In this document: positions 1 through 9,398 of the stretch, in pieces
How positions within the stretch are numbered: the stretch's first letter is position 1
How the letters are laid out: each line of letters begins with the position of its first letter
NCBI RefSeq assembly: GCF_021442025.1
Contig: NZ_CP090446.1
Location: forward strand, 1-64,000
From: Sphingobacterium sp. SRCM116780
Lineage (GTDB): Bacteria > Bacteroidota > Bacteroidia > Sphingobacteriales > Sphingobacteriaceae
Direction of reading: 5' to 3'
Length of the DNA stretch: 64,000 nucleotides
Position numbers and translations under genes: made by a program
Notes under the pieces: generated by a model
What the model was told of the DNA's origin: nothing
Database searches by the model: none
What the model saw: only the letters and a program-made list of their open reading frames with translations

Positions 1-3000
1 CCAATCTTAGTTTTAGCCCAACAAAAACAGACGACACTATCAAAAATTCCCGGTCGTGTAACTACTCCAAAAGATACGACTCAGCTTCAGAAAAACACAA
101 CATCGGCTCTCCAAGATTCCGTTAAATCAACAAAACAGCCAACAGGAATATTGGGTAGTACACAAGGAGATACGCTGAAGCAACATGTAGATACTTCTCA
201 GGTTCAAAAAGGAGCAATTAACACTGCTAACCAGTTGAAAAATGTAGATAGTTTGAATAAGACCAATAGTATTGCAGATTCCAGTAAGGCAACATCCAAC
301 GATAGTCTCTCAGTGGAGGGGAATCCTCCAACTAAATCTGAGCAACCTTCCTCTGTCGCGAAGGGTTTGGTACAGGATCAAAATGGTAAACCCATACAAG
401 CGGTGACTGTTTCAGTAAAAGGTGCAGCGGGTTCTGCAATTACCGATGAAAAAGGAGCGTTTGAAATAAATGCCAAAGTCAATCAGGTATTGGAATTTAG
501 TTCCGTAGGATTTAAAACGACTGAGCATTTCATTAGCAACTTGACAGGAATTGTCGTGAAGATGACAACTGCTACCAATACATTGGGGGAAGTCGTCGTT
601 GTATCCTATGGTAGTCAGAATAAAAAAGCGTTAACAGGATCGGTAACACAAATTAAGTCAGAAGATATACAAGATATACCTGCGGCAGAGTTCGGACAGA
701 AACTTCAGGGTAAAGTTCCAGGTTTACAGATCAATCAAGTCACAGGACGGCCTGGGCAAGGAATGACTTTTAAACTCCGTGGCGCAGCTTCGTTGGGGTC
801 AGGCAATCAACCTTTGGTTGTGGTCGATGGAATGCCAATTTCGGGAGATATCAATATGATCAATCCTGACGATGTCGAAAGTTTCAGTGTTCTGAAAGAT
901 GCTTCAGCAACATCCCTCTATGGTTCACGAGCTGCAAATGGTGTGATTTTGATCACCACAAAAAAAGGAAAAGAAGGAGTGACTTCTGTTTCATTGAATG
1001 CTTATTACGGGATTCAGCAGGTTCCACAACGAGGTCGTCCTGAAATTATGAATGGAAAGGAGTTTGCAACTTTCATGAAAGGATTTTATGAAGATAAGAT
1101 TAAATATGAAGGCTGGGTGGATCCAGAAACCAAATTGGCTAAAGTTCCAGCAGATTATGCCAATCCAGAACAATATGGAGCAGGAACGGACTGGTATAAC
1201 GAATTGCTTCGAACTGCACCTATTCAGAATTACAACTTGAACATTAATGGTGGAAGCGAAAAATTTCTGACCAGTAATTCGGCAACATTTTTTTCACAAG
1301 AGGGTGTGATGCAAAATACGGGGATGAAACGTTTTTCTATGCGTTCCAATAGCGAATACAAACCCAATGATTATATCAAGATTGGATTCAATATTTCGCC
1401 AACCTATCAAATTGATAAAAATACCAGAGGCCCCTTAGATGGAAATCGACAGATATTAAGTGGAGGTATGATGAGTTCACCGCTTATTCCTGTATATAAT
1501 GAAGATGGGGGCTATAATACAACAACGTCTTCTTATGGTATGTATGCATTACCAAATTTTTATCAACAATTACACAATGCGGCAATTAATCAAAATACGT
1601 TACGTTTGTTGGGGAATGCCTTTTTGGAAGTCGAACCACTTGAGCATTTAAAGGTAAAAACAGCCATCAGTACTGACGTTGGAACAATGGAAAATAATGC
1701 TTTTTATCCAAGTACCTATGGTAGTTTTGGTAATCCTCCACCCATTGTGGCAAATGCAAACCATAGTTCAAATAATTATGCATCATGGTTAAGTGAAACG
1801 ACTGTTAACTATACTTTTGACCTGCAGGAAGATCATCATTTTGATGTCTTAGGAGGATATAGTGCGCAGCGATATGAACGGACTTTTAGAAATATTAGTG
1901 GCAATAATTTTCCATCAGATGATATCCCTTGGATAGTCGGTGCAATTACCACAAATGGGACCACTGATCGAACGGCATGGACCGTGCAATCTTGGTTTGG
2001 AAGATTGAATTATAACTTTAAAGACCGCTATTTTCTAACTGCAAATATTCGTAGAGATGGATCTTCTCGATTTGGATCAGAACGTAAATATGGTACGTTT
2101 CCATCCGTTTCCGCGGGATGGGTGATCAGTGAAGAGAATTTCTTTAACAAAGAAGGTGTTGTGAATTTTATGAAAATAAGAGGTAGTTACGGAAAGGCAG
2201 GAAATAATAATATAGGTGATTATACACACACCTCTTTAGTTCGGAATTCAAATTATGTGGAAGCAGGAGCTATCATTCCGGGGACAGCTATCACAAGTCT
2301 AGGTAATCCATACTTGACTTGGGAAACTTCGACACAGGCAGATGCAGGGATAGAATTGAGCTTATTCAATAGTCGCATCACCTTTGGATATGATTATTTT
2401 AATAAGCGTACGGAAGGCATGTTATATCAAATTGATCTTCCTTACTCTTCAGGATTTCCGAGCGTCAAATCCAATGTTGGTGAATTTAAAATGTGGGGTC
2501 ATGAATTTAATTTTGATACCAAGAATCTGACAGGCGATTTTAAATGGAATACCAATTTCAACTTTTCATTTAATGACAACAAGGTAATCCGATTGAATAA
2601 TGGTGTTGCTATTGGAGGAACTGGGCAGTATAACGATTATAATCAAACAGCTGAAGGGCGACGCATTGGAGAATTTTACGGCTATGTCTTTGATGGCGTT
2701 TATATGAACCAAGCTGAATTTGCTGCTCAACCGAAGCATTTAACCTCCCAAGTGGGAACTGCCCGAATGAAAGATATCAATGGTGATGGTGAAATAACTG
2801 CAGATGATAAAACGTATCTAGGCAATCCTAATCCAACATTTTTATTTGGTATGACCAATGATTTTAAATACAAAAATTTTGATTTGAGTATAGTCGCATC
2901 TGGGCAAGCAGGTAATAAGATTATGGATATTAATAAACAGAATACACAAAATCTCGACGGTATATTTAATATAGAGAAGGATATGGCAGATAGATGGCGT

Positions 3001-3333
3001 TCTCCAGAAAATCCAGGGAACGGAAAAGTTCCTCGTACGTTGGCAAATACAACAGAGCTCTACCGTTTTGCAAATTCGAATTGGGTGTATAGTGGAACCT
3101 ACTTGACTATTCGAAATATCACATTGGGATATACTTTCCCAGAAGAGAAGCTGAAATTCTTAAAGTCATTGCGATTATATACAAGTGTCAATCAAGCTTT
3201 TGTTTTTACTAAATACCCTGGACAAAATCCAGAGGTTAATGATGCTCGAGATGATCAAACCAAAGCTGGTCTTGACAACGGTTCTTATCCTGTACCGCGC
3301 ACCTTTACATTTGGACTCAATGTTAACTTTTAA
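1..3333 (+). CDS. SusC/RagA-family TonB-linked outer membrane protein, 5' end outside window
   Basis: TonB-dependent porin of a SusC/SusD nutrient importer, placed in the outer membrane. The reading frame is open from base 1, and the first visible residues (PILVLAQQ) look like the end of a signal peptide, so the true start lies just upstream of the window; the internal TTG at 151 is not the start. After the signal comes about 110 residues rich in Thr, Ser, Gln and Asn, then a carboxypeptidase-like regulatory domain (from about base 355), a plug domain with the family motif LKDASATSLYGSRAANGV (about 892-945) and a long beta-barrel ending in aromatic residues (FGLNVNF). More than 1,100 residues are visible. 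The SusD partner starts 12 bp downstream. No adjacent hydrolase or regulator shows the substrate. Family assignment is firm; substrate unknown. Confidence 0.93.
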   Translation, partial: PILVLAQQKQTTLSKIPGRVTTPKDTTQLQKNTTSALQDSVKSTKQPTGILGSTQGDTLKQHVDTSQVQKGAINTANQLKNVDSLNKTNSIADSSKATSNDSLSVEGNPPTKSEQPSSVAKGLVQDQNGKPIQAVTVSVKGAAGSAITDEKGAFEINAKVNQVLEFSSVGFKTTEHFISNLTGIVVKMTTATNTLGEVVVVSYGSQNKKALTGSVTQIKSEDIQDIPAAEFGQKLQGKVPGLQINQVTGRPGQGMTFKLRGAASLGSGNQPLVVVDGMPISGDINMINPDDVESFSVLKDASATSLYGSRAANGVILITTKKGKEGVTSVSLNAYYGIQQVPQRGRPEIMNGKEFATFMKGFYEDKIKYEGWVDPETKLAKVPADYANPEQYGAGTDWYNELLRTAPIQNYNLNINGGSEKFLTSNSATFFSQEGVMQNTGMKRFSMRSNSEYKPNDYIKIGFNISPTYQIDKNTRGPLDGNRQILSGGMMSSPLIPVYNEDGGYNTTTSSYGMYALPNFYQQLHNAAINQNTLRLLGNAFLEVEPLEHLKVKTAISTDVGTMENNAFYPSTYGSFGNPPPIVANANHSSNNYASWLSETTVNYTFDLQEDHHFDVLGGYSAQRYERTFRNISGNNFPSDDIPWIVGAITTNGTTDRTAWTVQSWFGRLNYNFKDRYFLTANIRRDGSSRFGSERKYGTFPSVSAGWVISEENFFNKEGVVNFMKIRGSYGKAGNNNIGDYTHTSLVRNSNYVEAGAIIPGTAITSLGNPYLTWETSTQADAGIELSLFNSRITFGYDYFNKRTEGMLYQIDLPYSSGFPSVKSNVGEFKMWGHEFNFDTKNLTGDFKWNTNFNFSFNDNKVIRLNNGVAIGGTGQYNDYNQTAEGRRIGEFYGYVFDGVYMNQAEFAAQPKHLTSQVGTARMKDINGDGEITADDKTYLGNPNPTFLFGMTNDFKYKNFDLSIVASGQAGNKIMDINKQNTQNLDGIFNIEKDMADRWRSPENPGNGKVPRTLANTTELYRFANSNWVYSGTYLTIRNITLGYTFPEEKLKFLKSLRLYTSVNQAFVFTKYPGQNPEVNDARDDQTKAGLDNGSYPVPRTFTFGLNVNF

Positions 3334-3345
3334 ACTGTCTCTTCT

Positions 3346-4875
3346 ATGAAAAAAATAAATTTATTGCTACTATTCTGTGTTTTTGTCTTTGCATCCTGCA
3401 AAAAAGATTTTCTAGAAGAGCTTCCTGAAGGTCAGATCGGAGTTGACAAATATTTCAAATCTTTAGAAGAATTCAACCAAGCATTGAATGGTGCTTATGT
3501 ACCTTTACGATATGTCGCGGATACCGCATTTTATATGGATGAAATGCGCTCTGATAATACGCATTATGATTACGATAGTAAAGATCGGGGAGGCTCAGGT
3601 TATGAACAGTTGGCAGATTTTATGGATGATGCCGAAAATGCAGTAACACTACAGCGCTATAAAGCCAACTATATTGGTATTCATCGTACAAACACGATTT
3701 TGGATCGTTTAGAAAAGATCACATTTGAGATGTCTGATGCAGATAAGAATAGAATTATTGGAGAAACAAAAGCCTTAAGGGGACATTATTACTTCGATCT
3801 GGTAACGCATTACGGAGGAGTACCACTACATATCCATGAGGTGACACTCGTACAGCAAGCTAATTTAGCCAGTAGTACGAAAGAAGAGGTATATACACAG
3901 ATTATAGCCGATCTTAAAGATGCTTACGAGAAAGTGGATGTTCCTAAATTTCCTCAAACAGGACGTGTGACGAAAGGAATGGTTGCTGCCACATTGGGAA
4001 AAGTATATATGAGTTGGGGTAAGCCGAATGAAGCTATTCCATATCTGGAAGCCGTTACTAAAATGGGGTATGATCTATTGCCAAATTATGCTGATATTTT
4101 TAGTCCTACGAATAAAAATAATATAGAATCCATATTTGAAGTGCAATATAAGGCGGGTACTGATGGACAACAAAGTTCTTTTATCTATAGATTTATTCCA
4201 AGAACACCTGATACGAAAAATATACTAGGTGTTTCCTTTAACAATACGATAGGAGGATGGAACACACCGACCCAAGATTTAATAGATGCTTATGAGGATG
4301 GAGATAAAAGATTAGATGCATCTATAGGTGTGGTAGAAGGAACTTTAAATAGCAGTGCCGATTTTATGCCGACCAAAATTGTTAGCATACTTGATTATAA
4401 AACCAATGATAACGTTGTTGCTAAGTATTTTACACGTAAGTTTTTTCACCTTCCTTATAATATGAATCGGAATACAGATGATAATTGGATGTTGATCCGT
4501 TATGCTGATGTTCTTTTACTATTAGCAGAGGCATATAATGAAAATGGAAATTCGAGTGCAGCTTTACCATTGCTGAATAAAGTTCGAAATCGTGCTGGCT
4601 TAGCTGCTATTCATGATGGAGCTAAAGAAAATCTGAAAAAGGCAATCGCTCAAGAGAGAAGAGTGGAGCTCGCTTTTGAGAATCACCGTTGGTTGGATCT
4701 TGTTCGAACAGGTAAAGCACAAGAAGTAATGACCGCTCATGGTAATCAACTAAAAAAGATATATGGTTATCTATTGGCAAACAGTTATCATGTCAATGAG
4801 AACCGTTTGATTTACCCAATCCCTTTTCGAGAGCTAAAGCTAAATACGCTGTTGGAGCAAAATCCAGGCTATTAA
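3346..4875 (+). CDS. RagB/SusD-family substrate-binding lipoprotein
   Basis: Surface lipoprotein that would cap the preceding SusC barrel and bind its substrate. The 509-residue product begins with a lipoprotein signal (LLLFCVFVFASC, lipidated Cys near residue 17) and then shows SusD-type helical (TPR-like) organisation. Family signatures include GETKALRGHYYFDLV in the N-terminal half and the C-terminal LLLLAEAYNENGN and ERRVELAFENHRWLDLVR segments. It ends in the typical IPxxEL...NPGY. Separated from susC by 12 bp and so cotranscribed. A strong bidirectional terminator lies immediately downstream. The ligand cannot be inferred from sequence. Confidence 0.94.
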   Translation: MKKINLLLLFCVFVFASCKKDFLEELPEGQIGVDKYFKSLEEFNQALNGAYVPLRYVADTAFYMDEMRSDNTHYDYDSKDRGGSGYEQLADFMDDAENAVTLQRYKANYIGIHRTNTILDRLEKITFEMSDADKNRIIGETKALRGHYYFDLVTHYGGVPLHIHEVTLVQQANLASSTKEEVYTQIIADLKDAYEKVDVPKFPQTGRVTKGMVAATLGKVYMSWGKPNEAIPYLEAVTKMGYDLLPNYADIFSPTNKNNIESIFEVQYKAGTDGQQSSFIYRFIPRTPDTKNILGVSFNNTIGGWNTPTQDLIDAYEDGDKRLDASIGVVEGTLNSSADFMPTKIVSILDYKTNDNVVAKYFTRKFFHLPYNMNRNTDDNWMLIRYADVLLLLAEAYNENGNSSAALPLLNKVRNRAGLAAIHDGAKENLKKAIAQERRVELAFENHRWLDLVRTGKAQEVMTAHGNQLKKIYGYLLANSYHVNENRLIYPIPFRELKLNTLLEQNPGY

Positions 4876-4878
4876 GAT

Positions 4879-4937
4879 AAATAACATAAAAAAATAGGGC
4901 AGTAAAATTATTACTGCCCTATTTTTTTATGTTATTT
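4879..4937. terminator. Bidirectional terminator between susD and a convergent gene
   Basis: Perfect 27-bp inverted repeat (4879-4905 and 4911-4937) with a 5-nt loop. The GC part is AGGGCAGT/ACTGCCCT, flanked by A and T tracts so that it can act on both strands. It sits between the end of the susD gene and the convergent minus-strand gene ending at 4945. Confidence 0.88.
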
Positions 4938-4944
4938 AAATCTG

Positions 4945-5586
4945 CTAAGATCTCTTGTTTAGCTCGTCTTGAAGTTGACGTTTCAATGCCTGTTCTTTTT
5001 CCAAGGCTTTTTTACGGAATAGTGCCAATTCTTCTTGTGCTTGATCAGCGGTTTTTTGATATTCATCTGTATTCACTTTCGCCTTACGATAAGAGAACAA
5101 AAAGGCAATAGTACTAATTAAAAGACCTGCAATAATTAACCAAACCACAGTGCTATAAGCCGATTTTGTCGTGTTTATTCCTAAAAAAGAGAAGCTATCT
5201 ACTTTTTCCTGTTCTTGTGCCAACTGATCTTTCAAAATTTGGACACTATCTTGCAATCCCTTCGTTGTTGATCCATAATTAGAAGATGCAGATTTCAATG
5301 ACTTAATTTCCTTTTGAAGCTTGCTGACAGTATCCACTACATTTCTTCTGATGATGTCGAGATTCGTTTTACGAATCATCTTATAATCGTAATTATTTTT
5401 AGAGATGTAGTTTAAGTGATCAAATTGATTGGCAAGGCTTCCTTTTTTTAATCCGTCTGGACTATATTTATAAGCATTAGTTGCTGCAGCTTGAGTTGCT
5501 GGAACAACTGCTGCTTGAGCTGAAGCAAATTCTTGATGAGCGAATAAAAGAGATACAGTTATAACGAGTGTTTTTAAAATATGCAT
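4945..5586 (-). CDS. Secreted/membrane coiled-coil protein of unknown function
   Basis: I do not recognise a named family. The 213-residue product has a cleavable-looking signal peptide (residues 1-24, ending FASAQA), an Ala-rich stretch, a predicted coiled coil (about 80-130, heptad-like KLQKEIKSLKSA and LQDSVQILKDQL), one transmembrane segment (about 146-166, VVWLIIAGLLISTIAFLF) and a second charged coiled-coil tail (about 170-213) rich in Lys, Glu and Gln. If the signal is cleaved, the first coiled coil is periplasmic and the tail cytoplasmic, so it could link envelope and cytosol. It stands alone, convergent to the susCD operon. Being Bacteroidota-specific is inference. Confidence 0.75.
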   Translation of the reverse strand: MHILKTLVITVSLLFAHQEFASAQAAVVPATQAAATNAYKYSPDGLKKGSLANQFDHLNYISKNNYDYKMIRKTNLDIIRRNVVDTVSKLQKEIKSLKSASSNYGSTTKGLQDSVQILKDQLAQEQEKVDSFSFLGINTTKSAYSTVVWLIIAGLLISTIAFLFSYRKAKVNTDEYQKTADQAQEELALFRKKALEKEQALKRQLQDELNKRS

Positions 5587-5918
5587 ATATGAATATTTGT
5601 TACAAATTTTTTACAAAAATAATGATTGCTTCTAATATATATTAAAAAAGTTAAGATTTTAAATTTTAATGTTCAATATTTATAAAATAGGCATTTTCTT
5701 TATGTAAAGGTAGTAAATTATGTACAAGGTATGAATTTACTATTGTAAATAGTAAGCCAAATTTTTTATCATTGATGAGGCTGTTTTCTAATAAAGAAAG
5801 TCATGTTATTCGTTCTCATTGTACCTATGCTTGGTATATGTGATGCAAAAAGAATGAAACGCAAATGTCTCAACAGTAAATTATTCTTCGTAGATTTTAA
5901 AAATTATGATTCTAACTG
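5587..5918. other. Intergenic region, 332 bp, no gene seen
   Basis: Strongly AT-rich. It holds the 5' flank of the coiled-coil gene (minus) and the 3' flank of the cNMP/CBS gene (minus). A minus-strand TATTTTTG at 5614-5621 resembles a Bacteroidota -7 element but lacks a clear -33 partner. A small hairpin (8-bp arms, 3-nt loop) lies at 5737-5755. No convincing terminator for the coiled-coil gene's upstream neighbour and no ORF worth calling. Confidence 0.5.
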
Positions 5919-7832
5919 CTATCCTAAAAGATTATTCGTGAATTTGAACCTTATACCTAACTGAAAATTACTAATTGTCTTAAATATTTCTTTTAAAGTT
6001 GCTTTTTCAATTTTTGTAAGACTTGCTATTCGAATATAATTATCAGGATTTAGTTTCATAGACATAATCTCATTCGCTTGATTTTTTAATCGAAGAGCCA
6101 TTAAATAGTAGTAGGATTGATAAAGCTCTTCATATTGAGACTGGTTAAAAATTTCCAATGCGACTAACCTCTTAAGTCTCTCGCCAGTATTTTCTTCATA
6201 AATTCTGTTTTTCAATGCATATACCCGTACAAGATCGACAATTGGAGTCATTGCTTTTTTTATGTCCAGAACTTCAGAAGCTCCGATAGTTTGCGTTTTA
6301 ATGGCATTAAAAAAAGTTAATGGTGGTTCATATTGTAAGGCGTTTTTAGCAATGAATAGAAAAAAACGCTCATTAGGCTTCTGCAATTCTTCATTTAAGA
6401 ATAATTTTAGTTGGTCGATAATTCCTTGGTCTCCATACAAACGTCTACAATCAAAAAATGTTGAAAACTTCATTGCATGCTCAGGAATTGTTTCCTCAAT
6501 CCAGCTTTTATAATTTTGTTTCCAATGGGATAAAGAATGTGTCCATTCAGAATTACTTGCCATATATCCTCCTGTGCAATACGCAAAACCAATTGTATTT
6601 AAATAATCAGATACGCGATTGGCAAAACTGAGGAAATAATTTCTTACCAATTCACGTTGTTCATTAGCTTTATCTTCATAAATAATCGCATTATCTTGAT
6701 CAGTTTTTAACGTTTGTTCTTTTCTTCCTTCACTTCCTGTTACCATGAAGACGAACTTTGCAGGAGGTTCTCCAATTTCTTGGATAACTTTTTCAATCAC
6801 CTTTATGGCAATTGTATCAGCAATGGTCGTAATAACTTGATTCGCAATTTCAGCATTTACACCACGTCCCAGCAATTGATTAATAATTTCAGGAACGTTA
6901 TTCCATTTTTCCTGTAATTCGGTTAAAGATTCTGCTAGTTTCACAGATTGTATAAAAACTAAAGGTGATTGGCCTTGTTCACTTAATAAACGATTACGGC
7001 TTAAAAAACCAACATACTTTCCTTCTTTCTCTACTAAAAGATATCTTGTTTTGGTTCGGAACATCATCAGTACGGCCTCATAGAGAAAAGCATGGTTTGA
7101 AATACTGATTATGGGATTGTCCATAACGGTGCCAATATGCTCATTTGGATTGATTTGATTGGAGATGACATTATCTCTTAATGTAATGTCTGTTGCATAT
7201 CCAACAATTTGTTCCCCCTCAGTAATGAAAATACAGCTCACTTTATGCTGCGACATCTTTCTGGCAGCTTCAAAGATTGGCCGATCAGACGCAATGGATA
7301 CAATATCTTTGTAAATAATATTATCAATTTTACGAGAGTATAATTGATCTGCTGCATAATAACTTTCTTCAAATGAGGCTGGTGATTTGACAAAATGAGA
7401 GAACTCATCATCCAACATTTTACGCCCAAATGAATTCGTGAAAAAATGAAAGAAATCTTCATTGACATGACACAACTCAATAAAATCCTTTCGAGGCAAT
7501 CGATATATAATGGTACCTTTCTGAACCATGACAGATTTTAATGCTTTAGTACGGTTTAAAAGCACAGATATCCCACCAAAACAATAAGGATTGTGATGAA
7601 TCTCTATCGAACGTTTATTTTCTGTAGAATCCAAGAAAAATGTTTCATATGTCCCTGTATAGATAAGATCAACACCTTCCATATCCGTAATACCTTGCCT
7701 ATAGATAAGTACTTCTTTTGAAAATGTGAGCTTGGTCATCAAATCGACTAAACTTCTATGTACAGATTCAGGTAGTAGATGAAAAGGTTTAGTAGTTTTT
7801 AATAACGATAAGATAGTTTCAGAGTTATTCAT
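5919..7832 (-). CDS. cNMP-binding/CBS-domain protein with DUF294 nucleotidyltransferase-like domain
   Basis: Predicted cytoplasmic signalling protein of 637 residues. Domains in order: a cyclic-nucleotide-binding-like domain (about 15-135), paired CBS domains (about 175-285), a DUF294 nucleotidyltransferase-like domain with the GSEGR motif at 366-370 and a DxD pair (D378, D380) as in GlnD-type uridylyltransferases, and a helical substrate-binding domain to the C terminus (about 480-620). The nucleotidyltransferase residues are present, so it may be catalytically active, but substrate and target are unknown. The start is 9 bp after the stop of the upstream exonuclease gene, forming a two-gene operon; this pairing recurs in other bacteria (family knowledge). 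Confidence 0.88.
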   Translation of the reverse strand: MNNSETILSLLKTTKPFHLLPESVHRSLVDLMTKLTFSKEVLIYRQGITDMEGVDLIYTGTYETFFLDSTENKRSIEIHHNPYCFGGISVLLNRTKALKSVMVQKGTIIYRLPRKDFIELCHVNEDFFHFFTNSFGRKMLDDEFSHFVKSPASFEESYYAADQLYSRKIDNIIYKDIVSIASDRPIFEAARKMSQHKVSCIFITEGEQIVGYATDITLRDNVISNQINPNEHIGTVMDNPIISISNHAFLYEAVLMMFRTKTRYLLVEKEGKYVGFLSRNRLLSEQGQSPLVFIQSVKLAESLTELQEKWNNVPEIINQLLGRGVNAEIANQVITTIADTIAIKVIEKVIQEIGEPPAKFVFMVTGSEGRKEQTLKTDQDNAIIYEDKANEQRELVRNYFLSFANRVSDYLNTIGFAYCTGGYMASNSEWTHSLSHWKQNYKSWIEETIPEHAMKFSTFFDCRRLYGDQGIIDQLKLFLNEELQKPNERFFLFIAKNALQYEPPLTFFNAIKTQTIGASEVLDIKKAMTPIVDLVRVYALKNRIYEENTGERLKRLVALEIFNQSQYEELYQSYYYLMALRLKNQANEIMSMKLNPDNYIRIASLTKIEKATLKEIFKTISNFQLGIRFKFTNNLLG

Positions 7833-7841
7833 ACGAAGGTG

Positions 7842-8468
7842 CTATGATTGAAATATGTTTTGAAATTTAGCTTGTTGATTTTCTATATCGAGTATAGAAA
7901 GCTCATTTCGGCGAATCATTTCAAAATAACATTTTGCAGTAATATCGGCATCGTTCTCCGCATTGTGCGCATCTGTAGGTAATACCTCAAATAGCGTTTC
8001 ATATAGCGAAGTAAGATTCATGTGAACCATATTGGGATTATGTACATATTTTTTGCTATGCCATAATGTACAGAAATAAGTCAATTGCTGAAAAGGGATG
8101 GCTAATCTAGATCGGAAAAATTCTGCGCTGAGTACTTGTAGATCAAAGGTCAAGAAATGTCCAATGATTAATGGTTGATATTTTTTTATGTCGTGTGCCA
8201 GTTTGCGCAAAACAACTTTTTTATTTTCTCCATGTTTCATCAAAAACTGAGGCTTTAGTCCGTGGACTTGTTCAGATGAAGGACTGATAAAAATAAAAGG
8301 TTCATAAATATATTTGTTCGTACGTTTTATTTCATTAAAATTTTCATCAAAAATTATCCAAGCCACCTGTAATACATGTGGCCAATTTTGACTATCACTA
8401 TACTTTTTGTCCCATTTTTTTGGTAGGTCTGAAGTTTCAGTATCAAGAAATAATATATATTTTTTCAA
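7842..8468 (-). CDS. 3'-5' exonuclease, DnaQ-like DEDDh family
   Basis: Exonuclease of the DNA polymerase III epsilon type, 208 residues. ExoI is FLDTET (D9, E11), ExoII is GHFLTFD (D109) and ExoIII is HNAENDAD (H168, D173), so the complete DEDDh set of metal-binding and catalytic residues is visible. There is no polymerase or PHP domain, so it is a stand-alone enzyme. It is upstream of and coupled to the cNMP/CBS/DUF294 gene with a 9-bp gap, which suggests that the exonuclease is controlled by, or works with, that sensor. DNA versus RNA as the substrate cannot be decided. Confidence 0.87.
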   Translation of the reverse strand: MKKYILFLDTETSDLPKKWDKKYSDSQNWPHVLQVAWIIFDENFNEIKRTNKYIYEPFIFISPSSEQVHGLKPQFLMKHGENKKVVLRKLAHDIKKYQPLIIGHFLTFDLQVLSAEFFRSRLAIPFQQLTYFCTLWHSKKYVHNPNMVHMNLTSLYETLFEVLPTDAHNAENDADITAKCYFEMIRRNELSILDIENQQAKFQNIFQS

Positions 8469-8690
8469 AGAGTTACTACTATATTTCTTACTAAAAATAA
8501 GAAAATTTTCAAAAACAAGGGTAAGAAATTAATGATCATCTAACTATATAAATACATACTAAAAGAGAAATCATAGTTAGAGAAGTCTATAAAATCAAAT
8601 GCTATCATAAGAACTGGAATTAATTCGCTTCTTCCATCATTTGGAAGTTCTATTGTGCATAACACGAAGACCTAAAAACCTATTGATCAT

Positions 8691-8724
8691 AAAAAAACCC
8701 CAGAAAGTGTCTAACTTTTTGGGG
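8691..8724 (-). terminator. Terminator of the DUF4136 lipoprotein gene
   Basis: Read on the minus strand: CCCCAAAAAGT, short loop, ACTTTCTGGGG, then a run of seven T. The 11-bp stem has one G-U pair. It lies 33 bp after the lipoprotein stop codon. The rest of 8469-8757 shows no gene. Confidence 0.78.
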
Positions 8725-8757
8725 GTAATATCTTTTGTCATGACTTTTTAGCCTAAA

Positions 8758-9327
8758 TTATTTTTTCAATGTAATGGGATATTGTTTAAATACACCCTTT
8801 ACAACTTTTGCAATATTGTTGATTGCTTTTTCTGGAGTATTCACATCTCCTGATCCGCGTGCTTGCCAAATAACAGCATTTGTTTTACGATCTACAGCCT
8901 CAATAATTAAATGAGCATAACGATACTTTTCCTTCGCTACTGGATAAGTAGCATACATACCTCCATAGTAATAAGGAGAAAACCAAGGTCTATACCAACC
9001 CCAAGGACCGCCCCAAGCATATGTATTTCCGTATACTAAGCGACTTTTGTTATTTACGATCGTAATATAACGAAATAGTAAATCAGGATTTTCCTTACTA
9101 TAAGCAAGACCTCTCGCGTTTAATTCTGCGTTGCTAGCATCTAATATATTGCTTCTAGCAATATCATTATCAAAATAAGATTTTGACAACGAGTCCACGG
9201 GAGGTAACCAGCCATAAGTATGATACTGGGAGAAATCTATTTTTTCGACACGTGTCGTATTATATTGATAGGAGGTACAAGATGTAAGAATTAAACTTAC
9301 AAATAAGAAATAAATTATTTTTTTCAT
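8758..9327 (-). CDS. DUF4136 domain lipoprotein
   Basis: Predicted envelope lipoprotein of 189 residues, with signal MKKIIYFLFVSLILTSC and lipidated Cys at 17. It matches the DUF4136 pattern: an N-terminal FSQYHTYGWLPP block, a middle ARSNILDASNAELNARG block describing a linear helix, an aromatic and glycine-rich strand region (GGPWGWYRPWF) and a C-terminal IIEAVDRKTNAVIWQARG with helix ending near the C terminus. Function of the family is not established. Single gene with its own terminator downstream. Confidence 0.85.
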   Translation of the reverse strand: MKKIIYFLFVSLILTSCTSYQYNTTRVEKIDFSQYHTYGWLPPVDSLSKSYFDNDIARSNILDASNAELNARGLAYSKENPDLLFRYITIVNNKSRLVYGNTYAWGGPWGWYRPWFSPYYYGGMYATYPVAKEKYRYAHLIIEAVDRKTNAVIWQARGSGDVNTPEKAINNIAKVVKGVFKQYPITLKK

Positions 9328-9398
9328 GACCTAAAAAAGTTATTTTTTAAAGTTAGACAATTTGAACTAATAAAGGTTTAATTAAATTTGTAAAAATA

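Noticed and set aside
5614-5621. Minus-strand TATTTTTG as promoter of the coiled-coil gene
   Set aside because: No TTG at the proper spacing, and such motifs are frequent by chance in this AT-rich gap.
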